Assembly: GCA_016794985.1 (NCBI GenBank)
Contig: JAEUIQ010000084.1
Span: 179,530-243,529 of the forward strand
Reading direction: 5' to 3'
From: Planctomycetaceae bacterium
GTDB lineage: Bacteria; Planctomycetota; Planctomycetia; Pirellulales; Pirellulaceae
DNA length: 64,000 nt
Positions 54,572-63,519 of the stretch are shown piece by piece. Positions within the stretch are counted from its first letter, which is position 1; the number at the start of each line of letters is the position of its first letter. The notes below the pieces were generated by a model. It had not been told where the DNA came from. It saw only the letters and a program-made list of their open reading frames with translations, and did not search any database. The position numbers were made by a program, and so were the translations under genes.

Positions 54572-55848
54572 GTCGTCGACAGTTTCAATGCTTGAGTCTC
54601 GCGTCTGGATTGAGTGTGTTGGTTGCTGGAAACCGAGGTAACTCGGAGGTTCACGCCACCCATCGAACAACGCGGCGACCCAAGATCGCATTTCTTGGAA
54701 CAACCGTGTTCCAACATTCTCACGCTCAACATTTCTTGGATCGAATGACCGTCGGATACATGATGGGCGGTCAATGGCGTGAACCCTTGGTGGAAATGGC
54801 CAGTGTTTATATCGACCAATTTCCGGCCAACGATTTAGGCAAGCAGCGATTCGAGAAATACAAGTCTCCGGTCTTCACTTCGATTGAAGAAGCACTGAAC
54901 TTGGGCGGAGAAAAATTGGCGGTCGACGGTGTGGTGATCATCGCTGAACATGGCGAGTACCCGGTAAATGAAAAGGGACAAACTCGCTACCCGCGTTACG
55001 ACTGGTTCAAACGAGTCGTCAAGGTTTTCGAAGACAGCGGTCGCAGCGTCCCTGTATTCAACGACAAGCACTTGTCGACGACTTGGAGCGAGTGCCAAGA
55101 AATGGTCGCAGATTCGCAACGCTTGGACTTTCCGTTTTACGCCGGTTCTTCACTGCCTGTGACTTGGCGATTGCCTGCGATCGATCTGCCGTTTGATGTT
55201 CCGCTCCGCGAGAGCGTTTGTGTCGCTTACGGTGGCGTCGACAGTTATGATTTCCATGCGTTAGAGACCGCCCAGTGCATGTCCGAACGCCGACGCGGTG
55301 GCGAAGTCGGGATCGCGTCCGTCCAGGCGATCCAAGGCGAAAAAGTCTGGGAACACTTGGCCCAGCAAGAGACAACGCAACGCCTGTTCTTGTCGGCGCT
55401 CGCGCGAAGCCACACACTTCCAGTTGAAGGCGGGTATCCCACCGATCGTTTGTCGATGGAGTGGGTCCAACGCGTCCTCCCCAACACCACAGCCTACTTT
55501 ATCGAACATCGAGATCAATTCCGCACGACGATCTTCTTGACGGGCATTCAAGACTTCAATTATGCCGGGCTGCGCGCGGACAACGATGCGATTATTGGTT
55601 GTCAAATGATGCTGCCTATGCCGGGATCGAGCGCCACGACTGCGGATTTCTTCAACCCGCTTACTCGACACGTTGAAGAGATGATGGTGGCCCGCCGAAC
55701 CGCTTACCCCATCGAGAGGACGCTGCTGACCTCGGGGATGGTCATCGGCGGTGTCGAGTCACTGCATCGTGGTCAAGTGATTTACCCAACGCCCGACATG
55801 GCGGTCAAGTATCAAGGCCCAGCAGAATCCATGTTTTGGCTGGAGTAA
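54565..55848 (+). CDS. Tat-exported protein of unknown function
   Basis: The ATG at 54565 overlaps the stop of the creatininase gene by seven bases. The 427-residue protein begins MLSRRQFQCLSLASGLSVLV, a twin-arginine signal. The mature part has RPKIAFLGTTVFQHSHAQHF, then VDGVVIIAEHGEYPVNEKGQ, which suggests a Rossmann-like fold with conserved His and Glu, and later VCVAYGGVDSYDFHALETAQ. It resembles Tat proteins common in planctomycetes, but I recognise no named family. Coupling to the creatininase-family enzyme suggests that the two act on the same material, though this protein is exported and the enzyme shows no signal. Confidence 0.75.
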   Translation: MLSRRQFQCLSLASGLSVLVAGNRGNSEVHATHRTTRRPKIAFLGTTVFQHSHAQHFLDRMTVGYMMGGQWREPLVEMASVYIDQFPANDLGKQRFEKYKSPVFTSIEEALNLGGEKLAVDGVVIIAEHGEYPVNEKGQTRYPRYDWFKRVVKVFEDSGRSVPVFNDKHLSTTWSECQEMVADSQRLDFPFYAGSSLPVTWRLPAIDLPFDVPLRESVCVAYGGVDSYDFHALETAQCMSERRRGGEVGIASVQAIQGEKVWEHLAQQETTQRLFLSALARSHTLPVEGGYPTDRLSMEWVQRVLPNTTAYFIEHRDQFRTTIFLTGIQDFNYAGLRADNDAIIGCQMMLPMPGSSATTADFFNPLTRHVEEMMVARRTAYPIERTLLTSGMVIGGVESLHRGQVIYPTPDMAVKYQGPAESMFWLE

Positions 55849-55877
55849 GAATACTTGCGATACCGCCAATGCTCGCT

Positions 55878-56852
55878 TTATCGCTGAGGAACATCGCGAA
55901 ATTGTCGATGACAGCCTTGGCAGTTGGCCTGGATCGCCTGGCTAGATTGTTTTAATTTCGCGAGAACCATGGCGGAGTCGTTGTTCTTTGCCAACAAGTC
56001 AAGTTCTTGCTCGTAGCGGCGCACCAAAGCCTCCCCATCTTTCAACCAAGTTTTGAAGGCATCAGATGCCGTCGCGGTTTCGTCCGACCTCAACATCTCG
56101 GCGTACAACTCACGCAAAAGCAACGCCTCGTGCGCGGGCACCAGGTCAGGATGGGACGCCGGAGATTGAAACTGCGACTTTTCAATCGCTTGCAAATGCC
56201 CCCAGTGATGCTCCATCGCGACCATCGTCTCTGTCAGTGGCGGAACCTCAGCAACCTCGCGAAACTCAACCTGCACGGCGTCCAACTCTTCCTGGCTCAA
56301 GCGACGGGCGTCTTTGGCCACCTGATACAAGCCAAGGTAGTGTGGACTAGTCCCAGCCATCTTCAATACGGATTCGGAATGCTTGGCGTCCAAACTTCCC
56401 ACCAAGACACACGCAACCGCAGCCGCGGTTGGACTGCGATGTTTGCCGTGGTGACAATGCACCAGAAGTGGGCCGGGCAAGTCACGAATGGCTTTGGCGA
56501 TTTCGCGGCTCCGAGAATCCGATATCCCGTCATAGCCGTGCGGCAGGTGGACGTACCTTAGTCCAAAGCGCCGCGCCGTCTCAACATCCGGTTTCATCCC
56601 ATCGACGCTGACGATGGTCTTGATGCCCAAGTCGGCCAATTCGCGAAACGCCGCTTCTCCTTCCGGCAATCCTCCTGAATAGACCCCGGACGTCACACGA
56701 ATCAAATTGGGAACGAATTTGCTGGGCACGCGTTCAATTTCGGCCGCCGGAGCAGAGCGATCACTTTCGTGAGAATCTTGCCCAATGGCAACAGACGAAA
56801 ACAACAAGCACAGCGTCAGACACAAAAAAACTAACTTAACTCGTGACGCCAT
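55878..56852 (-). CDS. Exported phosphatase fused to cytochrome c'-like domain
   Basis: I take ATG 56852 (MASRVKLVFL), which begins a good signal peptide ending near IGQ at residue 25; ATG 56879 is upstream in frame. The 324-residue product has a DSP-like cysteine phosphatase domain at about 45-175 with LLVHCHHGKHRSPTAAAV (Cys133, Arg139) and GYDGISDSRSREIAKAI. After about 205 comes a helical domain (HHWGHLQAIEKSQF, then HEALLLRELYAEMLR) ending in the haem-attachment motif ANCQGCHRQFRD, placed as in cytochrome c'/c556. The fusion suggests a redox- or haem-linked periplasmic phosphatase. Whether haem is attached is unknown. Confidence 0.85.
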   Translation of the reverse strand: MASRVKLVFLCLTLCLLFSSVAIGQDSHESDRSAPAAEIERVPSKFVPNLIRVTSGVYSGGLPEGEAAFRELADLGIKTIVSVDGMKPDVETARRFGLRYVHLPHGYDGISDSRSREIAKAIRDLPGPLLVHCHHGKHRSPTAAAVACVLVGSLDAKHSESVLKMAGTSPHYLGLYQVAKDARRLSQEELDAVQVEFREVAEVPPLTETMVAMEHHWGHLQAIEKSQFQSPASHPDLVPAHEALLLRELYAEMLRSDETATASDAFKTWLKDGEALVRRYEQELDLLAKNNDSAMVLAKLKQSSQAIQANCQGCHRQFRDVPQR

Positions 56853-57121
56853 GAAATCACCTCGAACTGCCAGCACCAAACAATCGCCTCATTTCGATCA
56901 CGTTAATTCAGCAGCTTGCCTCGTGCAATCCGGGCATACGCCCTATCGCTCCGCGGGCTGGCGGCCCCCTCGTGTGGCTGGTCGAATTTCGTTAACCGCT
57001 ACAGATTTCCTCGAGTCTGTAAAACTCGGGAAGATGATGATAAACGGCTCAAGAGAACAGATCTCCACGACGACAGGAACGAAGCGCAACGGCGGAATTC
57101 CCCAAACCCAAGGATAAAACA

Positions 57122-57775
57122 ATGAGGCTCTGGACAAGCATCGGTTGGACGATGTTGCTGAGCTGCGTTTGCCTAAGCTCGATAGCCGAAGCTCAACAAC
57201 AACGAACGTTTGGGCGCCCGCTGCAACGCCAGGCCGGCCCACAACGACTGTCCGATGTCGCCGCCGAAGCCGAAACGGCGGGTGGAATCACTGGTACGGA
57301 ACGCTTTCTTCGGGATCGTCGCCGGGCTGGCACTTTTGTCGGCTCAGACCAAGCAACGACACGCTTTGTCGGTTCCGGTGCCGTGATCGAGTCTGGTCGA
57401 GTGCAATCGGCGGTCGAGTCACTCCCACCCACCGTTGACCTCGCTGCGCAAATCAATCGGCGTATGCCTCCCGTCGGTCCAAGCCAACCCTACGCTCCGC
57501 GTTTGATCTTGGACTTCGCCCCTTTGGATGCGACGGAAGATCGAACGTCGGTCGAAACGCGGCAGCACGCGGAACAGACTCAAGTCGAGTTGGCCCAGCT
57601 ATTGTCGAAAACTGGAGCCGAATCCCTACAAGTCGAGATTCGCGACCGTGTGGCCTACTTGACCGGCACCGTTGCCACGTCGCGCCAGAGGGAGCTGGCC
57701 ATCCTGTTGGCGTCGATGCAACCGGGAGTCTCACGGGTTGTAGATCAAATCGAGATGACCGCAACAGCCCGCTGA
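57122..57775 (+). CDS. Exported BON-domain protein
   Basis: The 217-residue protein starts at ATG 57122 after AAGGA. It has a signal peptide (IGWTMLLSCVCLSSIAEAQQ), then a linker rich in Arg, Gly and Ala. The C-terminal 65 residues resemble a BON domain (SLQVEIRDRVAYLTGTVATS, then QRELAILLASMQPGVSRVVD), a small fold that binds phospholipid or peptidoglycan in osmotic-stress proteins. It diverges from the phosphatase gene. Confidence 0.8.
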   Translation: MRLWTSIGWTMLLSCVCLSSIAEAQQQRTFGRPLQRQAGPQRLSDVAAEAETAGGITGTERFLRDRRRAGTFVGSDQATTRFVGSGAVIESGRVQSAVESLPPTVDLAAQINRRMPPVGPSQPYAPRLILDFAPLDATEDRTSVETRQHAEQTQVELAQLLSKTGAESLQVEIRDRVAYLTGTVATSRQRELAILLASMQPGVSRVVDQIEMTATAR

Positions 57776-58159
57776 AGGTAGCCGCTTTGCAACCTCGCTA
57801 ACGACAGCTCCACATCAGAAACCGGACCTTTCTGGACATGACGCCCCACCCATGTCGGCCACGCTGGGAAGCATTCTTTCCGGCGAAAACAGGCCCGACG
57901 GGGCCGACACAACCTTAGGCGATGTGTGTAAGCCAGCGGCTTGAGTGACATCTCATCCCCCCCAAGCCTGTAGGGTCGACACAAACGCACAGTTGAAGCA
58001 CTTAAGATTCTTCACAGCCTTGTCATGTAGGGGGATCTCGAAGAACTGTTGCAGCGAGCATTCGTTTCGATGATAATCGCAGCACGGCTCGCCGATGGAA
58101 TCGTCGAGCCGCCCCGCCTAATAATCCCACCTACATCATCCCACCGTCGAGAATTTGCC
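57776..58159. other. Intergenic region before the DUF1549/DUF1553 operon
   Basis: The gap holds a solo copy of the 175-bp repeat family (57871-57950) and another degenerate box, tagggtcgacacaaac, at about 57971. I see no gene. The promoter of the three-gene operon should be here, but no clear boxes were identified. Confidence 0.5.
57871..57950. repeat. Solo diverged copy of the 175-bp repeat family
   Basis: The order of blocks cattctttccggcga, aggcccgacggggccgacac, aacctt, gatgtgtgtaagcc and cggcttgagtgaca corresponds to part of the unit in the array at 10.6-11.3 kb (aatgtttccggcga, aggcccgaaggggccgacac, atcctc, ggtgtgcgtgagcc, cggttgggattgcc). It shows that the family is dispersed as well as tandem. 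Confidence 0.75.
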
Positions 58160-61100
58160 ATGGGCGCCGCTGAATGTTTCAACGCGGTTCTGCAACGGAT
58201 TCGCCTCGGATCCATCGATTGTTTCGTCGTTTGTTTGGCTGTGACTTTCAGTTCCTTGGCAATTGGGCTGAAGCACATTAACGCACAAGAGCCCGCCACG
58301 ACAGCAACCGGTCCAGCGACAGCCACCAGTTCCCTGCCAAGTGGTGACCATTCAAGCGACGACTCCTTAGCCAACCGCATCGATCAGTTGTTGGCATCTG
58401 AACCACATCCGTGGAACGCCGCAGAAGCGGAAGCCGGGCAGTTATTGCGGCGGTTGTCTTTGGACTTGCGAGGCGTTGTTCCCACTCAGGATGAGTTGGA
58501 TGCTTTTGTTGCCGATTCTTCGCCGAATCGCTGGTCTATCTGGGTTGATCGGTTTCTCGCCGATCCACTGTGCGACGAACATCTGGTGAACTTCCTCGAT
58601 CGTACGTTGATGCTGCGCCGCAGCCATGTTCAAGTCGATCGATCGGCCTGGATCAACTATCTTCGCGAACAAGTGGCGAACGACGTGCCACTCGATGTCA
58701 TCAGCAAGCAGCTCTTGTATACTCCTTGGTGGAATCTCGAACACCGCCCGGCTCAACGCTTCTATTTGGATCGTGGGGGTGATCCCAACATGATCACGCG
58801 AGACCTCGGGCGAGTCTTTCTCGGCCGCGACATGCAATGCGCCCAGTGCCATGATCATCCACTGGTCGATGACTTCAAGCAAATGGATTATCAAGGCTTG
58901 TTCGCATTTGTCTCCACCAGCAGCCTGACGGAGGTAACCTACAAAGATACGGAAGGTAAAGATCAAAAGACGCAGTTGTATGTCGAACGAGCTGCCGGTG
59001 ACGCCCCTTTTGAATCGGTCTTCGAAAAGGGCGTGTTGTATCGAACCGGGCCTCGCTTTATCGAGCAAACGGAATTAGTTGAAGAATACGATCTGCCGGA
59101 CGCTCGCTATGCTGGAACCGCACCAGAAGGTTCGTTGGCTGGAACTGTTTTGCCGCCCAAACGGAGCCGCCGACAAGCATTGGCGGAGCAACTCGCTTCT
59201 CGAACCAATCGGGCCTTTGTAACCAATTGGGCGAATCGGCTGTGGTCTCTGGCATTTGGGCAAGGCTTGGTGCATCCGCTTGATATGCATCATGCCCACA
59301 ACCCCGCCAGTCACCCCGCGATGTTGTCGCTAATCAGTGATGGTTTCGTCGAGTCGGACATGCGGCCGCGAAAGTTTTTAAGATCGCTTGTATTGTCCGA
59401 GGCTTACCGCCGCGGAACGGTTCCCCAAATCATCGACGGAATCGACGAATTTGGAAGCGATACGCCGTTCGCCGCGGTCGGTCAAGCCACCGAGACAGAA
59501 CTTGCGGCCGCATTAGCAAAACGTGAAGATCTAGCGGCGGTCGAAGCCCAGTCCTTGTCGGCTTATCAAACCGCGCGCGAAGCTTGGCTGAAGATACAAG
59601 GCGAACGCGCGAGTGCTCGCTCCGAATTGGATGCGGCGGAAGCTGTGATGCTAGCCGCCAAGCAAAAATCCAGCGATGCCACGCAGCTGTTGGTCGCTGC
59701 CCAAAAACGTCACGCAGATACCATAGCACGAACGGACGCATTGGACAAAGCCAGCGCCAACTTGCAGGAAGCTGCGAAAATCGCGGCGACAGAAGATGCC
59801 GAATTCCAACAAGCCCTTGCAGTCGTCCAACAAAGAGCCGATGCAGCTCGTGCCAGTCTTCCCGAGCTAGAAAAAGCCGTTGCCGATACCAAGAACTCTG
59901 CGGAGGCTTTGGGACAGGAATTGGCCACGAGCATCGCGAACATCCAAACGATCAACGCCAAGTTGCAATCGATCCATCAAGCGCTACTCGCAGCAGACGC
60001 AACCACGATCAGCCAACGCCAACAGTGGTCCGCAGCCTGCCAAGCACTCGCAAGCAACGAAAGCCGCATCCGTCGACATGAACGAATGATCGCTTGCTTG
60101 CAAGCGATGGACGCGGCGCAGCGGATAGCCGTTGAATTGGCGAGCCAGGTTCGAAGCGTGGCCGAGATTGAAGCCGAAATGCCCGCAGCGGAGGAACTCT
60201 TGGCAACTTTACAATCTCAATGGACCGCGACAAAAAATGCCGAACAAACAGCGACCTCGGCCGTGGTCGAAGCCAGCGAAGCTTTACAAAGACAAACGTT
60301 CGAGATATCACAATTGCAACAGTCGTGGGAAGCGTTGGACCATTCCACCAAGCTTGTTTCAACCGCCGAACCGCTGTTGGCCGCTCAAACTGCCATTGCC
60401 CAAGAACTGGAAGCCCGCCGTAATCAACTAGCTGCTGCTCAATCGACTGCCGATACCGCCAAACAATCGGCTGAAATCGCTGCGCAAGCGGTTGCTGCTC
60501 GGGCTCAAGAATGGACCCTCCAAGAAGCGAAGCGGAAGTCTATCGAAGAGCGGATCGCGACCACTCGCGCGACGATATCACAACTCGAACAGTCACTCGC
60601 TGCAGCCAAATCGCTCGCGATCGAAAAACAAGCTGCCGTTCAAGTCGATTCGACCCGACAATTAGCGACAGCTTCATTGCAGCCCCTCTCCCCGGAACAA
60701 CTTTGTTGGAGCACGTTGCGAATCACGGGTGTGCTCGATGCCTATGTTCGAAACGAGGCGGCGGAACTGGAGAAGCAAGCGCCAATGGCTCCGGATGCCG
60801 ATTCCAATGCCAAAGCCGCGCGCCATCGACAAGCGGTTCGGGCAGCGTTCGACAAATTGCGTGGCATCGCCGACGTTTACGTGACGTTGTACTCGTCCGG
60901 CCCCGACAACACGGAAGATGATTTCTTCGCATCGGCTGACCAAGCGCTCTATGTCTCGAATGCGGGTAGTGTTTATGCATGGGCGGGCCCAGGCAATGAC
61001 AACGTGACCCAAAAAGCGATCGCTATCACCGACAACGCCGAAATTGCTCGACTTCTTTATTGGACTTTACTAGCCCGCCACCCAACGGAAGCAGAAACGC

Positions 61101-61207
61101 AGTTAGTCGTCGAACAATTGATTGCTGCCGGAGACGGACGCTCGGCTGTGATCCAAGAAATGGTGTGGGGACTCTTAGCGAGTGCCGAGTTCCGCTTTAC
61201 AAATTGA
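58160..61207 (+). CDS. DUF1549/DUF1553 protein with long coiled-coil insertion
   Basis: I start at ATG 58160, upstream of a hydrophobic export signal (SIDCFVVCLAVTFSSLAIGL); an in-frame TTG at 58049 is less likely. The 1015-residue protein has DUF1549 at about 75-300 (RLSLDLRGVVPTQDELDAFV, then VNFLDRTLMLRRSHVQ, and QCAQCHDHPLVDDF with a CxxCH near residue 227). The N-terminal half of DUF1553 follows at about 330-430 (NWANRLWSLAFGQGLVHPLD, then FLRSLVLSEAYRRGT). Residues about 443-833 are an Ala/Gln/Glu-rich coiled coil, after which the DUF1553 end resumes (LYWTLLARHPTEAETQLVVE, then LLASAEFRFTN). It heads an operon with DUF1501 and WD40 genes. Confidence 0.9.
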   Translation: MGAAECFNAVLQRIRLGSIDCFVVCLAVTFSSLAIGLKHINAQEPATTATGPATATSSLPSGDHSSDDSLANRIDQLLASEPHPWNAAEAEAGQLLRRLSLDLRGVVPTQDELDAFVADSSPNRWSIWVDRFLADPLCDEHLVNFLDRTLMLRRSHVQVDRSAWINYLREQVANDVPLDVISKQLLYTPWWNLEHRPAQRFYLDRGGDPNMITRDLGRVFLGRDMQCAQCHDHPLVDDFKQMDYQGLFAFVSTSSLTEVTYKDTEGKDQKTQLYVERAAGDAPFESVFEKGVLYRTGPRFIEQTELVEEYDLPDARYAGTAPEGSLAGTVLPPKRSRRQALAEQLASRTNRAFVTNWANRLWSLAFGQGLVHPLDMHHAHNPASHPAMLSLISDGFVESDMRPRKFLRSLVLSEAYRRGTVPQIIDGIDEFGSDTPFAAVGQATETELAAALAKREDLAAVEAQSLSAYQTAREAWLKIQGERASARSELDAAEAVMLAAKQKSSDATQLLVAAQKRHADTIARTDALDKASANLQEAAKIAATEDAEFQQALAVVQQRADAARASLPELEKAVADTKNSAEALGQELATSIANIQTINAKLQSIHQALLAADATTISQRQQWSAACQALASNESRIRRHERMIACLQAMDAAQRIAVELASQVRSVAEIEAEMPAAEELLATLQSQWTATKNAEQTATSAVVEASEALQRQTFEISQLQQSWEALDHSTKLVSTAEPLLAAQTAIAQELEARRNQLAAAQSTADTAKQSAEIAAQAVAARAQEWTLQEAKRKSIEERIATTRATISQLEQSLAAAKSLAIEKQAAVQVDSTRQLATASLQPLSPEQLCWSTLRITGVLDAYVRNEAAELEKQAPMAPDADSNAKAARHRQAVRAAFDKLRGIADVYVTLYSSGPDNTEDDFFASADQALYVSNAGSVYAWAGPGNDNVTQKAIAITDNAEIARLLYWTLLARHPTEAETQLVVEQLIAAGDGRSAVIQEMVWGLLASAEFRFTN

Positions 61208-61238
61208 CCGCTAAACAACTGTCCGCCAAATCGAGGAG

Positions 61239-62528
61239 ATGAACATGCACGCTAAATACGCTTGCCAATCACGAGAACACTCGGCGAGTCGTCGTCGGTT
61301 TCTGGGTTTAATGAGCGGCGGAATCATGGCGGGTGGCTTGGGTTGCCTGACGCGTGGAGTAGCGGCTGAGTCGCTGCGTCAGCAAGACATGCGTGTGGTC
61401 GTGTTCAACATGCACGGTGGCTTGAGTCAATTGGAGAGCTGGGATCCCAAACCAGGAACAAAGACCGGTGGTCCAACTCGCGCGATTCCAACCAGCGTTC
61501 CCGGAATACATATTAGCGAACTACTGCCGTACACCGCCAAACAAATGCATCACTTGTGCTTGTTGCGGGGCGTCAACACTAGCGAAGATGATCACGGCAA
61601 GGGGATGTACATGATGTTGACCGGTCGTCGCCAGACACCGGCGGTCGACTACCCGCAGATCGGCGCCGTTGCCGCTCGAACTTTGGCCAACGACTCGACG
61701 GGTTTGCCCGGCCACATTTTGGTGACCCCGGGCGGAGCCGGTGGACGTGGCAACGAAGCGGCTTACTTGGGTCCCAAATATTCCAGCATCTCGCTGGGAG
61801 GCGATAAACCACCACAAAACTCGACCAAGCCCGAAACTATATCTGATCAAGCGGAATCTCGCCGCCACGAGTTCCGACGCCGCGTTAACGAAAAGTTTCT
61901 TTCGCGACAACGGACCGCCATTACGGATGCGTACACGTATAGCTATGAGCAAGCGCTGCGTCTGATGGAGCGACGTGATGTATTCGACGTGGCCAAGGAA
62001 CCCGCAACAGACCTCGAACGGTATGGTAATAATGATTTCGGTCGCCAATGTCTGTTGGCCCGCAGGTTACTAGAAAATGGCGTCTCGTTTGTGCAGGTCA
62101 CGCATAGCAACTACGACACGCACAATGAAAATTTCAACTTCCACATCGAGCAACTCGGGGAATTCGATCGACCGTTTGCCTGTCTCGTAAACGACCTCTC
62201 GGAACGTGGCATGCTGGACAAAACCTTGGTGGTTGTCTTAAGCGAGTTCGGTCGCACACCTAACATCAATCTCTACTATGGTCGTGATCATTGGTCAAAA
62301 GCATGGTCGGTGGTTATGGCGGGCGGCAAAGTCGCGCGCGGTGCGGTATTCGGACAAACTAATGCGGAAGGGACAGAAGTCGTTGAAGGACAAGTCGATC
62401 ACGGGCAACTCTTTCACACCTATCTTCGCGCGGTCGGTGTGGACTCCGGACAACCATTGGTCGTGGATGGCAAAGAACTTCCAATGGCCGATCCCGCAGT
62501 GGGGCCCATCTGGGAAGTCTTGACCTAA
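61239..62528 (+). CDS. DUF1501 family Tat-exported protein
   Basis: The 429-residue protein has a twin-arginine signal (SRRRFLGLMSGGIMAGGLG) and DUF1501 features: VFNMHGGLSQLESWDPKPGT, HISELLPYTAKQMHHLCLLR, LVTPGGAGGRGNEAAYLGPK, VQVTHSNYDTHNENF, VVVLSEFGRTPNINLYYGRD and HWSKAWSVVMAGGKVARGAV. The family has an alkaline-phosphatase/sulfatase-like fold and regularly lies next to DUF1549/DUF1553 genes in planctomycetes. It follows the DUF1549/DUF1553 gene by 31 bases and ends one base before the WD40 gene, so it is the middle gene of an operon. The substrate is unknown; a sulfated glycan is often suggested. Confidence 0.94.
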   Translation: MNMHAKYACQSREHSASRRRFLGLMSGGIMAGGLGCLTRGVAAESLRQQDMRVVVFNMHGGLSQLESWDPKPGTKTGGPTRAIPTSVPGIHISELLPYTAKQMHHLCLLRGVNTSEDDHGKGMYMMLTGRRQTPAVDYPQIGAVAARTLANDSTGLPGHILVTPGGAGGRGNEAAYLGPKYSSISLGGDKPPQNSTKPETISDQAESRRHEFRRRVNEKFLSRQRTAITDAYTYSYEQALRLMERRDVFDVAKEPATDLERYGNNDFGRQCLLARRLLENGVSFVQVTHSNYDTHNENFNFHIEQLGEFDRPFACLVNDLSERGMLDKTLVVVLSEFGRTPNINLYYGRDHWSKAWSVVMAGGKVARGAVFGQTNAEGTEVVEGQVDHGQLFHTYLRAVGVDSGQPLVVDGKELPMADPAVGPIWEVLT

Positions 62529-62529
62529 C

Positions 62530-63519
62530 ATGGATATCAAACAATCGCACTTGGCTCAAGCTTGGGCCTACGACCGTCCTTTGTTAGCCGTTCGCGTCGC
62601 GCCGGATGGCCTGCACGCGGTGACGAGCGCGGAAGACTCCACGTTGCAACGTTGGAACTTGGCCAGCGGCGAAAAGGTCGTTCTAAAAGGCCATGAGAGT
62701 TGGGTGCATGCGCTGCGTTACTCGGCCGATGGAACTCAACTTGTCTCCGGCGGCTGCGAAGGACGACTCATTTGGTGGTCGATTGCCGAAACGGAACCAA
62801 AACCTTGGCGTTCGATCGATGCTCATGCCGGTTGGATTCGCGCGATTGATCTTAGCCCTGATGGGACTCGCTTGGTGTCCGTAGGTAACGATCTCGCGAT
62901 TCGTTTGTGGGACATGGCCTCGGGCGAAAAGATCTCCGAGTGGGTGGGCCACGAAAAGCACATATACAGTGTGTTGTTTCATCCCGATGGCCAGCACCTC
63001 TTCGCTGGAGATCTAGGCGGAAGAATTCATCTGTGGAACATCGCCAGCCAACAAATCGTGAAGTCCTTCGACGCCAAGCCGCTTCACACCTATGAAGGTG
63101 GCCAACGCGTGGACTTTGGCGGAGTTCGCGGCATGGCTTTAACGACCGATGGTGCCCAACTTCTGGCCGGCGGTTTGCATAAAGGCACCAACCCCTTGGG
63201 TGCCGTCCACGAACCGCTGTTGCTCCGCTTCACGACAGGTGATGGTGTGTTGCTGAAGAGTCACGTATGCGACGGCATTCCGGGCGGTGTGATTTGGCGT
63301 GTCTGCACCCTGCCCGACAACACGTCGGTAGCGGCCTGCGGCGGAAGTTCTGGGGGATTCCTGCTCTTCTTCAACGCCGAATCAGAGAAAGACATTCATC
63401 GTTTCCAATTGCCGGCCCTCGCCCGTGATATGGACTGGCACCCAGCCACCGAGCGAGTGCTCACAGTGCATCACGATCATCATCTCCGCGTTACGAACTT
63501 ATTTCCGAAACCGTCCTAA
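62530..63519 (+). CDS. WD40 repeat protein
   Basis: The 329-residue protein is a beta-propeller with about six WD40 repeats: TLQRWNLASGEKVVLKGHES, RLIWWSIAETEPKPW, AIRLWDMASGEKISEWVGHE and RIHLWNIASQQIVKSFDAKP are blade ends. It has no evident signal peptide, unlike the other two operon members, so it may act inside the cell or be exported with a partner. The start ATG 62530 is one base after the DUF1501 stop, indicating coupled translation. WD40 proteins of this kind accompany DUF1501 genes in planctomycetes as scaffolds. Confidence 0.9.
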   Translation: MDIKQSHLAQAWAYDRPLLAVRVAPDGLHAVTSAEDSTLQRWNLASGEKVVLKGHESWVHALRYSADGTQLVSGGCEGRLIWWSIAETEPKPWRSIDAHAGWIRAIDLSPDGTRLVSVGNDLAIRLWDMASGEKISEWVGHEKHIYSVLFHPDGQHLFAGDLGGRIHLWNIASQQIVKSFDAKPLHTYEGGQRVDFGGVRGMALTTDGAQLLAGGLHKGTNPLGAVHEPLLLRFTTGDGVLLKSHVCDGIPGGVIWRVCTLPDNTSVAACGGSSGGFLLFFNAESEKDIHRFQLPALARDMDWHPATERVLTVHHDHHLRVTNLFPKPS

